In this document: piece by piece, positions 54,276-64,000 of the stretch
How positions within the stretch are numbered: position 1 is the stretch's first letter
Layout: each line of letters starts with the position of its first letter
From: Bombardia bombarda
Taxonomy: Eukaryota > Ascomycota > Sordariomycetes > Sordariales > Lasiosphaeriaceae
Direction: 5' to 3'
Assembly: GCA_030512295.1 (NCBI GenBank)
Contig: JAULSR010000001.1
Span: 124,001-188,000 of the forward strand
DNA length: 64,000 nucleotides
Program-made: the position numbers and the translations under genes
Notes under the pieces: model-generated
What the model was told of the DNA's origin: nothing
Databases searched by the model: none
The model's input: the letters and a program-made list of their open reading frames with translations, nothing else

Positions 54276-56040
54276 CTACTCATCTGTCTCGGTTTGCCTC
54301 GTCCGGAACTGCACCCACGGCCCATCGGGCGCGCCCACAAAGTCGTCCTGGATCTGACACTCGCCCTCCCTCTCTCTCCCTGGACCCTTCCCGGGCCCAC
54401 CAGCTCCAAAGTCCTCCTTGCCCGGTGTCAGTCGTATGTCATACATGAACACTATGCGTGCGATCGTAACTAGGAGCTCCTTGATGGCCAGCGATCTGCC
54501 AGGGCACCCGAATGGCCCAATACTAAAAGGGGTGTAGGCTGACGTCGGTGCCGACTGTTTACTACCATCACCGCCGCCACTTAGCCACCGCTCGGGCAGG
54601 TACTCGAAGCTATTCTCAAAATAGTCCTCATTGTGGTGAATCGCATAGGCGCTCACGCTCAGGTCCGTCCCCTCGGGGAAGTAGTGGTTGGCAATGTCAA
54701 CACCGCCACGCAGTACCCTGCGCGGGAGGAGCGAAGGAATCGCAGGCGACATGCGCATGGCCTCGTCGATGCACGCTCTGAGGTAGCTACATTCTGTCAG
54801 TTTGGGGTTGGTCCAGCGGATTTCGTCGAGGCTATTGAACCGTGGAGGAGAGGAGATAAAGTCAGATCCGCCGCGGATCTCTGCCTGCAGGCGGCGCAGT
54901 GTGTGGGGGTTTGTGCAGCAGGTAGAAGATGGTAACGCTGAGAGAAGCCGACAGAGTATCGCTTCCGGCCGAGATGAGCACGCTCGTCTCTCCTACAAGC
55001 TCGGCCTGGGTGAAGAGGGGGCGTTGCTGGTCTTCGACCCCCTTTACGTTGGCGGCCAGCAAGTGCGAGTAGATGTCTGTGTGCTGAACGTAACCTGGCG
55101 CGGCCTGGAGGGCGATCCGCCGTTGGGTCTGCTCACGGGCAAACCCCTTAAAGCGGTCCAGGGTAGCGTACAGGTTCGCTAGCAGCGGTCCGAAGAAGAT
55201 CCTGAGGCTATAGAGGGCAGGCATCCAGCCGGCCACGTACAGGCCACGAACGCCGAGAGCAAGCTCCTTGGTCAGGGGGCGATTGTCAGGTTTGTCGAGC
55301 ATCTCGAATGAGTTTGTGAAGCACACGTCGCTAATGACATCCAAGGTCATGTAACCAGCCCAGTCGTGCATGTTCTTTGGGTTTGACCATCGGTCCAAGT
55401 TTTGGACATCAACCACATCATTGTCGCCACCCAAGATGGTGATAAACTTGTCGATGTTCCGCAGTACCAGCTCTTCCATGGCACGGATTGACGTCTCGCT
55501 CAGCGCGTTGGCCAAGACGCGCTTCTTGCGCGAGTGCGGGCCGGGATCGAGAGTTGAGAAGATGCTGTCGGCCTCGAAGACTTTCTTGAACATGGTATAG
55601 TAGTTCGACTTGCGGACGTTGGCACCAGGGCCATAAATCCCCCGCAGACCCTCGGCTGTATTTACCGATATGATGTTGGGTCCAATACGAACAAAGGGGC
55701 CATGTTTCTTGTGCAGCTCGAGGAGGTGGATATGTCGGTCACCCCCTAACGAGTCTATAACGGAGTACCAGTTGGTAATGCGACCAAGCAGAGGGCCAGG
55801 ATAACTCGCCAGTGGATGGAGAGTCAGGCGGTACAGGACCAGGGCGACCATCTGGGATGAAGGTTACTTAGTATACATTGTCCAGACGACTAGACTCGTG
55901 ATGCGTGGCTGATAGAGACGAGGGTGGTTAAACGACATGTCCGATGCTTGACTTACAGAAAGTACCCCTGCAAAAATCAAACCAGCGGCAAGAAGCCCGA
56001 TACTCCCGACAGACTGACCTGCTACTGATATCACTGCCAT
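54276..56040 (-). CDS. Cytochrome P450 with one +1 frameshift
   Basis: Exon 1 (55957-56040) encodes a membrane anchor (IGLLAAGLIFAGVLS). After a GTAAGT...CCAG intron, exon 2 runs from 55851 to 54276. It holds YPGPLLGRITNWY, the I-helix AGSDT, the ExxR region YLRACIDEAMRMSP, the PERW motif and the heme loop FSIGPFGCPG. The frame breaks once: at a run of five C (plus strand GGGGG, about 54903-54907) the reading shifts after FYLLHKP; with one C fewer it continues HTLRRLQAEIRGGSDF and PKLTECSYLRAC into the C-terminal frame. Exon 2 length is 3n+1, consistent with a single inserted base. This is either a recent null allele or a homopolymer sequencing error. Neighbours on the right are a membrane protein and a GMC oxidase. 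Confidence 0.85.
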
Positions 56041-56555
56041 GGTTGTGAATTTTAGGGTGATCTAGGGCAATGAATGCAGGGTGAGCAACGTCTGAAGACG
56101 TAAAGCGGAGTGGCGAATTAAGGTATGGAGCTCATTATGTGTCGTCAAGTTGTTTGACTAAATATGGAGCAGTTCATGCTTAAATGATGAGCAGGCAGGT
56201 GCAAATCTGGGGTCCAAATCCAGCATCTGCATGCACATCAGTATGATTGGGTGCTGGTGGTACCCTTTCTAGGTTTAATGCTAGGTACGTTTCATTCGTT
56301 TACAAACGGGGAAAGCTTATCATCGACTTGGTACTATAGGTTCGCCTGCTTTTCCGCGGTTCCCGGTCCTTACGATGCCGTTCTGTCCCTGCCTAGGTAT
56401 ACAAGGCAGAGAGGGAGAGGGGTGCAGGGTTCAACGGATCGGCAGATTTGTGCAGAGAAAGTCTGAGGTGCTGCCGCCTCGTCCAATAGACACACGTTGG
56501 TGGCACCTTTTGCAGTCTGCAGCTGAGAAACATAAGGCAGGCAAGCGGACTCGAG
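56041..56555. other. Spacer between P450 and rhodopsin-like gene
   Basis: No gene seen. It is the upstream region of the P450 and the 3' flank of the rhodopsin-like gene, both on the minus strand. Confidence 0.4.
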
Positions 56556-57584
56556 TTAGGTCCGTTGCATGCACGCTGGAGATTCGAGAGAACTATGATG
56601 GTGTCCAAAGAGGCGGTTCAGGGCCGGCCGGATAGTGGGCAAGCAGGCGTTGACGACGCCGAGAACGGGCTCCAGGGTCGAGTAGATGACGCCTGGGACG
56701 CCCGAGTAGGTTTGGTCGTTGAGATCCCAGCTCACAAGCCATATAACACGAAGGAGAGACAGGAGGCAAATGCTGTTATTGTCAGTCTTTGATTTCCATA
56801 GTAGCATTGAGCCCAGAGGTAGTTTCTGGACATGGATTTCTGGACATGGATTTCTGGACTTACACGGCGCCCAGGCTAAACATGCCTGCAATGACAATCT
56901 TCTTCCTCTTGGCGATCTGAAGCCGCCAAAGCATAGGCATGGGAAGCACGACAATGAACGAGTCAATCACCAGATTAGTGATGCCAGCCACCAAAAAGGC
57001 CGTGTTCTGGCCATCACAAGTGCCGTCTACAATGCTCTTGTCCCAGCTGAACTGCACGGGCTTGCACCGCAAAAATATCTCCAGGAGCACAGTAACAAAG
57101 TAGGCGGTTGAGACGGCCATGGTGCCGTAACAGACGCGGCGGAATGGCTTTGCCGGGAACAGAGTTGTGTATAGCGACAGGATGGACAGCTTCACGCATG
57201 TATTGGCAGCCGCCCAGAGCAGTTGTGCAGGTATGAAGAGCTTGATGTGCAGCACCAGCTTGTCTGGGCTTGTCTTGATCAGTTCTGGAAGATGGACTCC
57301 CAAGCCCGCAGCGAAGCCGACTATCAAAGATATTAAAGTGGTCAGTCGTTACATCCTTTTAGAAAACAAAAGCGGAGGGAAGAAGAGCAGTCCATACGTG
57401 TAAGGCACACTCCAGCAGTACCAGCTGCGAAGATAGTGGCCACGATAGCCATATAATCACTAAAGATGAGCGGCGCCCTCCGGATACGGTTGGACCACAG
57501 CCGGAGGCCGAGCGCCGTGACGGCAAAAATAGTCGTGATGAATATCACGACATTTATGCCCACAATGGTCGGAGGGAGCGCCAT
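56556..57584 (-). CDS. Fungal rhodopsin-like integral membrane protein
   Basis: Three exons (57398-57584, 56864-57320, 56556-56772) give 286 aa with consistent phases. It belongs to the same broad family as the gene at 8113 but is shorter, lacking a long cytoplasmic tail. Hydrophobic helices are visible from residue 8 (VGINVVIFITTIFAVTALGL), at DYMAIVATIFAAGTAGVCLT, at HIKLFIPAQLLWAAANTCVK, at TMAVSTAYFVTVLLEIFLRC, at NLVIDSFIVVLPMPMLWRLQ (the characteristic D-x6-P-x-P helix) and at VIAGMFSLGAVICLLSLLRV. The family motif F-x-W-D before GTCDGQNTAFLVAG (QFSWDKSIVDGTC) is present. Intron 2 contains a 14-bp unit repeated three times. The function is unknown; such genes often sit beside secondary-metabolism enzymes. 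It is transcribed divergently from the GMC gene. Confidence 0.88.
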
Positions 57585-58426
57585 GATAGTGGAGCTAGTC
57601 GCCAAAATGAGATGACAGAGATGACAGAAGAAGAGACTGAAGAGACTGAAGAGAGAATGATAACAAAAAAAAAAAGGAGGAGACAGGGTGGAGTTTGGGC
57701 ATCTTACCAAGTCCCAACAGTGTTTTAATAGACAGACATGATGCTGGACAATAAGACGTACTAGACCAGCAAGAACCTTGTGTGGCTGTAGTCAGTACGT
57801 AACTTAGGTAGCACACCAAAAAGCTGATCGTCCTTCCTGCCTGTGTCCCATACTCGGAGCTGGTGAGAACGAGTTAGGAGGGGGAGGGAAGAGCAGCAAA
57901 GCCTGTGCCGCATGCGTCTAGCTTTGTATGCCGAATAGTGTGCAGGCAATGAAATCCAGGAGGTAAGGCAGGGGCAGGGTACGGCGCTGACTGGACTGAG
58001 GTCGGGTATGTTCTGGAATAGTATCTGTGATTGCCCGGCTCGCACTGTGCATATGCGTACAACATACAGACAAGCAGACAAGACCCACAAACGTCGGCCT
58101 TTGTGTGTGACTTCAAGGGCCTGCTATTCTTACCTACCCTCTCTACCTTGCAATCTGACTTTTCTGAAGACACGTTTGTCCGACACGAGTCGGATATAAT
58201 ACAAGCCAATGTAACACCGACACACATACTTGTGTCACCACCTCCCGTAGCAACCCCACCAACCCAGCAGCAACTTGTTCGTAGCGTTCATACCTGGATT
58301 ATTGATAAAAGGTTAAAAAATTCCCCACTCCAAGTCAGCGTTGGCATCACCATCAATCTTACCTTACCTTCTTCACATTTATCAAGTCCTCTCCTGACAT
58401 AACACTGTACTCGGATTTCGTCAGTC
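57585..58426. promoter_or_regulatory. Divergent promoter region
   Basis: An 842-bp interval separates the start codons of the rhodopsin-like gene (minus) and the GMC oxidoreductase (plus). No gene lies in it. Pyrimidine-rich and A-rich tracts flank each start (poly-A at 57662-57675; CTTACCTTACCTTC at 58360). Co-regulation of the two genes from this shared region is an inference. Confidence 0.4.
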
Positions 58427-60323
58427 ATGGCAGACACATCTTCCACTTATGACTTCATCATTGTGGGCGGAGGCACGGCCGGCCTTGTTGTGGCCGCCCG
58501 TCTCTCCGAGGATCCCGCCCAAAAGGTTCTCGTCTTGGAAGCCGGCGCCGACCATAGCCTGGATCCGCGAGTCATCACTCCGCTGCTATTCGCAACGCTC
58601 CAGGAAGGGGCCTCGGAAGCCACCTGGAACTACCACACAACCCCACAGGTAGGATCACAAATTCGCCTCAGCTACGTCTGAGACGGGCACGTCAGCTGAC
58701 AGTCCTTGCAAGGCAAACCTCAAGGAGAGAACCGTTCAAGTGAACCAGGGCCGGGCGCTGGGCGGATCCAGTGCCGTCAACGCCTTTGTATTTGTCCCCC
58801 CCAGCAAGGGACTCATCGACGCCTGGGGATCCCTGGGCAATGAGGGCTGGAGCTGGGACGTGTTTCGCAAGTATCTTGCAAAGGTATACACGCCTCCTGT
58901 GGTGTCCGACACCTCAGACCAGAAGAGATTTGGCATCGACGGATATCCTGTTGTCGATGACGCCAGCGGGCCGCTCCGACTCGACTACTCGGGAGACTGG
59001 TCGCACCCGATCCGCGAGGCCTGGACCGAGACCTTCAAGGCAAAGAACCAACTCGTTGCCGAGGATCCCTATATCAACCCGACTGTAGGCGCCTTCAGCC
59101 ATCTCTCCAGCACTGACCCCGTCACCAAGCAGAGGAACTCATCTGTCTCGGCCTATTACAATGGCAGCAAGGATCGTGAGAACCTCACCGTGGTCACCAA
59201 TGCCCTCGTCGACAAAATTGTCTTTGAGCAGGACAGTGGTCCCCTCAAGGCCATCGGGGTGCAGTACCAAGTGAACGGCTCGACCCTGACCGCCACAGCT
59301 GCCAAAGAAGTTGTCCTATCTGCCGGCGCGATTCAGTCGCCCAAGGTGCTCGAGCTGTCAGGTATCGGCAACGCGAAGCTTCTCGCCAAGCACAACATCC
59401 CGACTCTGATCGATCTCCCCTCAGTCGGTACCAACCTCCAGGACCACATCTTCTGCAGCATCAACTACGAGGCCAACGACGACGTGCCGACGCACGACGC
59501 GCTCCGACGGCAGGAGCCCGAAGCCATCCAGCAGGCCATGACTGAGTACATGACGCACCAGCGCGGTCTCATGACCACCATCGGCATCAACACGTCGGCC
59601 TACCTGCCCGTGCCCGACGCGGCGGCCAGCAAGGACACGCTCGCATCCCTGCTCCAGCAGAGCCGCGAGCTCGCCTCCGCCACCAGCCCCGCCGCGGGCC
59701 TCCTGCACGACGCTGCCGAAAACACACTCCTCTCGGGAACGGAGCCGTCGGGCAGCTACTTCTCCGTCATCGGGCAGCACATCCTGCCCGTCGACCCGGC
59801 CTCGGACTCGCCCGCGGGCCCCGTGCCGGGCAAATTCGTCGCCCTGAGCGCCATGCTCAGCCAGCCCGTGTCGCGCGGCAGCGTGCACATCTCGTCGGCG
59901 GACCCGTCTGCCTTGCCCACCATCGACCCGGCCTACTTCTCGTCCCCTGTTGACCTCGAGGTGCTCGCGCGACACATACTCCACCTCCAGAAGCTGGCTG
60001 CCGCGCCGCAGATGGGCAGGGTGCTCAAGCAGGAGCTGCGGCTGCGCGACCCGGCGTCCGACGTCAAGGATCTGGAGCAGGCCAAGAGGTATCTGCAGAC
60101 GAGCGCCGTGTCCATGTGGCACCTTGCCGGGTCGTGTCCCATGCTTCCCAGGGACAAGGGCGGGGTGGTCGACAGCAAGCTGAAGGTGTATGGCGTGGGC
60201 AATCTGCGGGTGGTGGATGCGAGCATCATGCCTATTATCAGCACGGCTAACACGCAGTTGACTGTTTATGCCATAGCTGAGAGGGCGGCCGCCTTGGTCA
60301 AGGAGGAGTGGGGGTTGAAGTAG
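58427..60323 (+). CDS. GMC-family FAD oxidoreductase
   Basis: Two exons (58427-58648, 58713-60323) give 610 aa. Glucose-methanol-choline oxidoreductases oxidise alcohols with FAD; this one is nearest in appearance to choline dehydrogenase/aryl-alcohol oxidase-like fungal enzymes. Motifs: the Rossmann ADP-binding segment FIIVGGGTAGLVVAARLSE (10-28) and VLEAG, signature 1 GRALGGSSAVNAFVF, signature 2 GAIQSPKVLELSGIG, and the C-terminal catalytic pair in SMWHLAGSCPM (His) and NTQLTVYAIAERAA (Asn). There is no signal peptide, so it is probably intracellular. Intron phase is 0 and both splice sites are canonical. Downstream of the rhodopsin-like gene and P450 it may form a small oxidative cluster. 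Confidence 0.94.
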
Positions 60324-61049
60324 AGGGGACATTTATCCTGTAGTAGTGGCCAAATAGTGGCCAAATTGTTATCGTGGATCTTGGTCAGGCGAGAATTTAG
60401 GGAAATGACGGCAATGTGAAGTTTTTCTCAGTTCTGGTCTGATGGCCGACGGAAATAACATGCAGTAGACTAGTCTAGTGATTTGGTCCCGCGCAGGTGC
60501 CGAGGTTCTTCTGATTGACCATTCCTTTATCGTATGCGCAGCCCGCCTAGTAGGGTTTAGTTCTAGTGCCAGGGTGTCTCGGGCCACATTTGAGGTACCG
60601 CGGCGCATCTCCTAGCGTGAGCTCTCGGCAGGTAATGCCACCAAAGCACGCTGCTAACAAAAGGACGGGAGTTATATGTAGGAATATATTGGTAAATGGA
60701 GGAACTCTAATGTGTAATTATATTCATTGGCTGAGTGAGGTACCTCGTGGGAAAATAGAAGGCCATTTTGTTATCTGCGATACTGGGCTGTTCATCCTTT
60801 AACCTGGCTTTGGCAGCAGCAGTGCCTATCATCCCCTGGAATCCTGTCAGATCGCTGTGGCACTAACAGCCCGATGGCGCCATGTTACGGTACAACGGAT
60901 GATCAGGCCCTGCTTACGGATAATCAGCGTCCATCGATAGAAGGCACAGCCGCGTTCAAATAAAAAGCACATCCCGTATTTTTGCGACTTTGAACAACTC
61001 CTGTCCCTCTCCAACTCCCTTTGACCTTTCCATGACATAATCACCAATC
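60324..61049. other. Intergenic
   Basis: No supported gene. The sequence is the 3' flank of the GMC gene and the promoter of the DUF829 gene. Confidence 0.4.
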
Positions 61050-62063
61050 ATGGCCTCCAACGCACCGTCCCCGGCCCCCAATGGTCCCCTCTCTTTCATG
61101 ACCAATGTGTCGCCCGGTGTCTACCTCTACCGCCCCAATGCCAATGCCAATGCCAATGCCAATGCCAGTGCCAATGCCAATGCTACTACATCCACCCCCA
61201 CCCCCACCCCGGACCCCAAGCTGATCCTCCTCGCATCGTGGATGGGTGCCCGCGAGATGCACATCGCCAAATACGTGCGCCCCTACCAAGCCCTCTACCC
61301 GACGTCGCCCATCCTGGTCATACGCGCCGAGGTGGCACACGTCTTTTTCCAGCCTGCCGCCATCGCCCGCGTCGCCCCGGCCCTGCCCATCATCCGCGAG
61401 ATTGTCGGCGTTCAACATGACAACAACGACGAGAAAGACGTCGTCTCCACAAAGACAAACAAGACCAAGATGCCCCAAATCCTCGTCCACTTGTTCTCCA
61501 ACGGCGGCAGCGCCACGATCCACACCCTGTCCTCGCTCTACACCTCGGCCTATGGCCTCCCCCTCCCCAAATCATCCAAGTCGTCGTCCACCAGCATCCG
61601 CTTCCCCCCGCACGTCATCATCTTCGACTCGGCCCCCGCCTGGACCTACAGCTACACCCGCCTGCTCGCCGCCCTCACCACCGGCATGTCGCGCCTGACG
61701 CGCCTCCTCTTCTCCCCGCTGACGCACGCCCTGTGCGTGCTGTTCTGGTTCCTGCATCTTGGCTTTCTGCAGACGTGGTTCCCCGGTCCCATGGTCAAGG
61801 TGGCCGGGCGTCATAATACTAGAGGCAAAGGGGGCGTGGCTGTGACGAGGGCGGCGAGCGAGCTGAGGCGGACGTATATCTACAGCGACGGGGACAAGCT
61901 GGTGGACTGGGATGATGTCGAGAAGCATGCCCGGATTGCTGAGGCCAAGGGGTTCGAGGTGAGGCTGGAGAGGTTTGATGGGACCCAGCATGTGGCGCAT
62001 GTGAGGGGTGGGGAGGAGAGGTATTGGAAGGCGGTGAGGGAGACGTGGGAGGGGGCTGAGTAG
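61050..62063 (+). CDS. DUF829/TMEM53-like alpha/beta hydrolase-fold protein
   Basis: A 337-aa intronless protein of the DUF829 (TMEM53) family. These have an alpha/beta-hydrolase fold; fungal members include indole-diterpene PaxU-like proteins, but most have no known substrate. Features: LILLASWMGAREMHIAKYVR near the N-terminus, the nucleophile-elbow-like segment VHLFSNGGSATIHTL, IIFDSAPAWTYSYTR, YIYSDGDKLVDWDDVEKHA (the acid residue) and the histidine in FDGTQHVAHVR. A hydrophobic stretch (LCVLFWFLHLGFL, about residues 226-240) may be a membrane segment. Residues 29-46 are an Asn-Ala dipeptide tract encoded by CCAATG hexamers. There are no neighbouring genes of an obvious pathway. Confidence 0.9.
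   Translation: MASNAPSPAPNGPLSFMTNVSPGVYLYRPNANANANANASANANATTSTPTPTPDPKLILLASWMGAREMHIAKYVRPYQALYPTSPILVIRAEVAHVFFQPAAIARVAPALPIIREIVGVQHDNNDEKDVVSTKTNKTKMPQILVHLFSNGGSATIHTLSSLYTSAYGLPLPKSSKSSSTSIRFPPHVIIFDSAPAWTYSYTRLLAALTTGMSRLTRLLFSPLTHALCVLFWFLHLGFLQTWFPGPMVKVAGRHNTRGKGGVAVTRAASELRRTYIYSDGDKLVDWDDVEKHARIAEAKGFEVRLERFDGTQHVAHVRGGEERYWKAVRETWEGAE
61135..61182. repeat. In-frame CCAATG hexanucleotide tract (8 units)
   Basis: Eight units, one changed to CCAGTG, encode Asn-Ala repeats in the DUF829 gene. It is the third hexamer-encoded dipeptide tract in the window, after Gly-Ala (HET) and Gly-Gln (Zn2Cys6). Confidence 0.9.
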
Positions 62064-62742
62064 GTAGATGATGATACTGGTGATATGGAGGACATAATAG
62101 TTTGCTGCGTTGTTGCTCTCTTTGGAGTCGAGGCGAGAAAGATGATAGAGAGATGGCGGTTTGTTGGTTGATGCGGCGATACCCTGGGATAGAAGCTACA
62201 GGCTGGCTAGTGTTTCTTCACTTCTTGATAGATAGATCTTGTTACCTTGGACATGTGCTGATGGCCATTTGGCATTCATTTTTTGGGGGGTTTCAGTATT
62301 AGCGAAATCGTTGTAGTTATTCCACCAACTCATACAGTCAGTCATACATGACCCTTGCAATTGTCCCAAAAAAACATTACTTGCCACCCTTAAGACAATG
62401 CATCATTATTTCCGCCTTCCATGCCGAGTATGTTGACCTTGTTCCATCGTAAAAGACGAACTCAGAAAAAGAAACAAGAATTGCGCCGCGGCCTGCTCTC
62501 ATTATGCCGTTTCCATTTCCCTTCCCCAATTCCCATCACTCAACGCCTAGCTACCCGTGCCTCACAATCCGTCCATCCGTGGCAGTGGCGGCGCAAGCGG
62601 TGCTGTTGAAACTATCGTGTGGGTGATGTGACGGGTATCTCAATGCCGAATGCGCATCGCCAGAAACAAATGACTGACAGAATCGAAATCGCTCTTCGTG
62701 TATTCGTATAACGTCCATGTCGTATTCAGAGTGGAGACATGA
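62064..62742. other. Intergenic between tail-to-tail genes
   Basis: No supported frame; 3' flanks of the DUF829 gene and the cysteine-rich gene. Confidence 0.4.
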
Positions 62743-63084
62743 TCAGCGCCGCTGCTTCTTGTGCCGGCGGTCCTCATCCACCTCGTCAAGGCGGTCGGCG
62801 CGTGCCTTTCTCCCCCGCCCGACGGCGACAGGTTTGGCGGGCACAAATGGCAGTATCATATCTCCGTCCATGCCGCCGTAGCCTTCGTCTTGGTCGCAGT
62901 CAACGGCGCACGATTCGCACTCCTGGTCAAACGAGTGCTCCTCGGTCTGGACACCGCGTCTGCACTGCCCAAAGGCCCCAGCATTCTTTGCCTCCAGGCA
63001 GCGTAGCTCCTGCGAGAGCTCCCACCAGGTGAAGACGCCGGCGCACCTTGTGCAGCTCCCCGTGAAGGCGATATTTCGGCACAT
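62743..63084 (-). CDS. Small cysteine-rich hypothetical protein
   Basis: A 113-aa frame starting MCRNIAFTGSCTRCAGVFTW. Cysteines occur in CxxC-like groups (SCTRC, RCLEAKNAGAFGQCRRG, QECESCAVDC), and the end is basic (RRHKKQRR, nuclear-localisation-like). The layout, a CR-x-I start followed by spaced cysteines and a C-terminal CESC, resembles a common class of uncharacterised fungal cysteine-rich proteins thought to bind metal; this is a resemblance only. The frame is open upstream to 63372, but there it runs through an ATCC microsatellite (Met-Asp-Gly-Trp repeats), so the ATG at 63084 is preferred. An upstream exon is possible. Confidence 0.55.
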   Translation of the reverse strand: MCRNIAFTGSCTRCAGVFTWWELSQELRCLEAKNAGAFGQCRRGVQTEEHSFDQECESCAVDCDQDEGYGGMDGDMILPFVPAKPVAVGRGRKARADRLDEVDEDRRHKKQRR

Positions 63085-64000
63085 TGCCGACTTGACTAGG
63101 CCAGGCAATTTTTTTCGGCCCAGGTCGTGATTTATGAGGATTTTGGAATGAGGAAGGGGGTCGACTGGGGGCTGAATGGCAAAATCAGAGCCTATACTAT
63201 GCACGGGGATGGTTTGTTGTAGTTGTAAGGTTGTCGATGATCTCCCTCGATCGAAGATGGGGCCGGTCCCTTCTGATATGCGTCCGTGTTCGTGCCCCGT
63301 TCCGCATTCCATCCATCCATCCATCCATCCATCCATCCATCCATCCATGCATTGGCAATTGGCATTTGGCAATCCCCGTTCCCCACCCTCTCACTAGAAG
63401 TCTAGTGGACCGGCTGCATCCGCGCTCCGTTGACACCCAGACATACAGTATGCACTAGAACAACTGGACACCATCATCTCACCTACCTAGAACTTTCGAG
63501 GTGGTAGCGTGCTTTGCTTGCATGCACAGGATTTGGGCGCGTGCAGGCAGTCGTCGTCTATGTATGTACAGACATCCATCGACACACCTACTTTATGGTC
63601 TGATGCGGCGCGCATGAACCATTCAAACATCGAAATCGACGAGGGTGGGTGCCACTATTGCCCCCAATTCGTCCCATGTCAACTCACGGTACATGATTGG
63701 CTTCTTTTATCCCGATTCTTTTTGAGGTGCCTTTACGAACCGGGTTTACCCCAGCGGAGATAGAGGGAGGGGTCAAGAGTCAAGACGTGGAACATTGTTG
63801 CTGTTGGAGCAGAGAACGACTAATCGTCTTATTATGTGCAGAATGAAAAGAAAGAAAAAGGAGAGTAAAACGCACATGATACATGTACGTCCAATGAACT
63901 GGCCACTGCTTCTTGGCCTCACGAGGGCATCCTCGGCCTCCTTGCTCCCTTTAGCCAGCGAGCCAGCCTTATTGCCAGGTTCCTTGTCCCTTGTCGTCGC
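63085..64000. other. Intergenic to the window end, with ATCC microsatellite
   Basis: A run of about ten ATCC units lies at 63308-63348. No supported gene in the rest. Confidence 0.4.

Noticed and set aside
59421..60332. 303-codon frame antisense to the GMC gene
   Set aside because: His/Arg/Val-rich shadow of a G+C-biased gene; no recognisable domain.
63192..63386. ORFs with Met-Asp-Gly-Trp or Ile-His-Pro-Ser repeats
   Set aside because: They are translations of the ATCC microsatellite and have no independent support.

Overview
The window is nuclear DNA of a filamentous ascomycete (Pezizomycotina, most likely a Sordariomycete; this is inferred). The evidence is many short spliceosomal introns (about 50-160 nt), pol III tRNA genes (one with an intron), HET-domain genes, a Zn2Cys6 regulator, fungal rhodopsin-like membrane proteins, several P450s and a GMC oxidoreductase. 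No virus, CRISPR array or recognisable complete transposon was seen.

Layout. 0-3.8 kb: 3' end of a P450, then gene-poor DNA with a 55-bp tandem repeat, a broken fragment of an aspartic-protease gene and a 15-bp minisatellite. 3.8-5 kb: replication factor C subunit 3. 5.4-6.5 kb: a decayed gene. 8-18.3 kb: a rhodopsin-like receptor candidate, two HET-domain genes, a small antisense gene, tRNA-Thr, a BTB/POZ remnant, a small coiled-coil protein and a GFA-family enzyme. 20.5-24 kb: acyl-CoA thioesterase and the DEAD-box helicase Has1, tail to tail. 25.9 kb: a small secreted cysteine-rich protein. 30.3-31.9 kb: 6-phosphofructo-2-kinase/fructose-2,6-bisphosphatase. 34.8-36.7 kb: a P450 pseudogene. 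38.9-41 kb: a Zn2Cys6 regulator and a broken small gene. 43.3 kb: intron-containing tRNA-Ala. 43.9-44.9 kb: an uncertain gene remnant. 45.2-46.6 kb: a secreted aspartic protease. 48.8-50.7 kb: a three-KH RNA-binding protein. 52.2-53.8 kb: a disrupted gene with an acidic tail. 54.3-60.3 kb: a possible small oxidative cluster (P450 with one frameshift, rhodopsin-like membrane protein, GMC oxidoreductase). 61-62 kb: a DUF829/TMEM53-like hydrolase. 62.7-63.1 kb: a small cysteine-rich protein.

Conserved housekeeping genes (rfc3, has1, PFK-2/FBPase-2, KH protein) are islands between accessory segments rich in broken genes. Most nonsense codons in the broken genes can be explained by single C-to-T changes, which is compatible with old RIP-like mutation but does not prove it. 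Two cross-window links stand out. One 15-bp tandem repeat family occurs at three distant places, each just downstream of a coding end or gene fragment. The protease fragment at 1.9 kb matches codons about 60-107 of the intact protease gene at 46 kb. Exon boundaries given here were worked out by hand from splice signals, reading frame and family conservation; total coding lengths were checked to be multiples of three.
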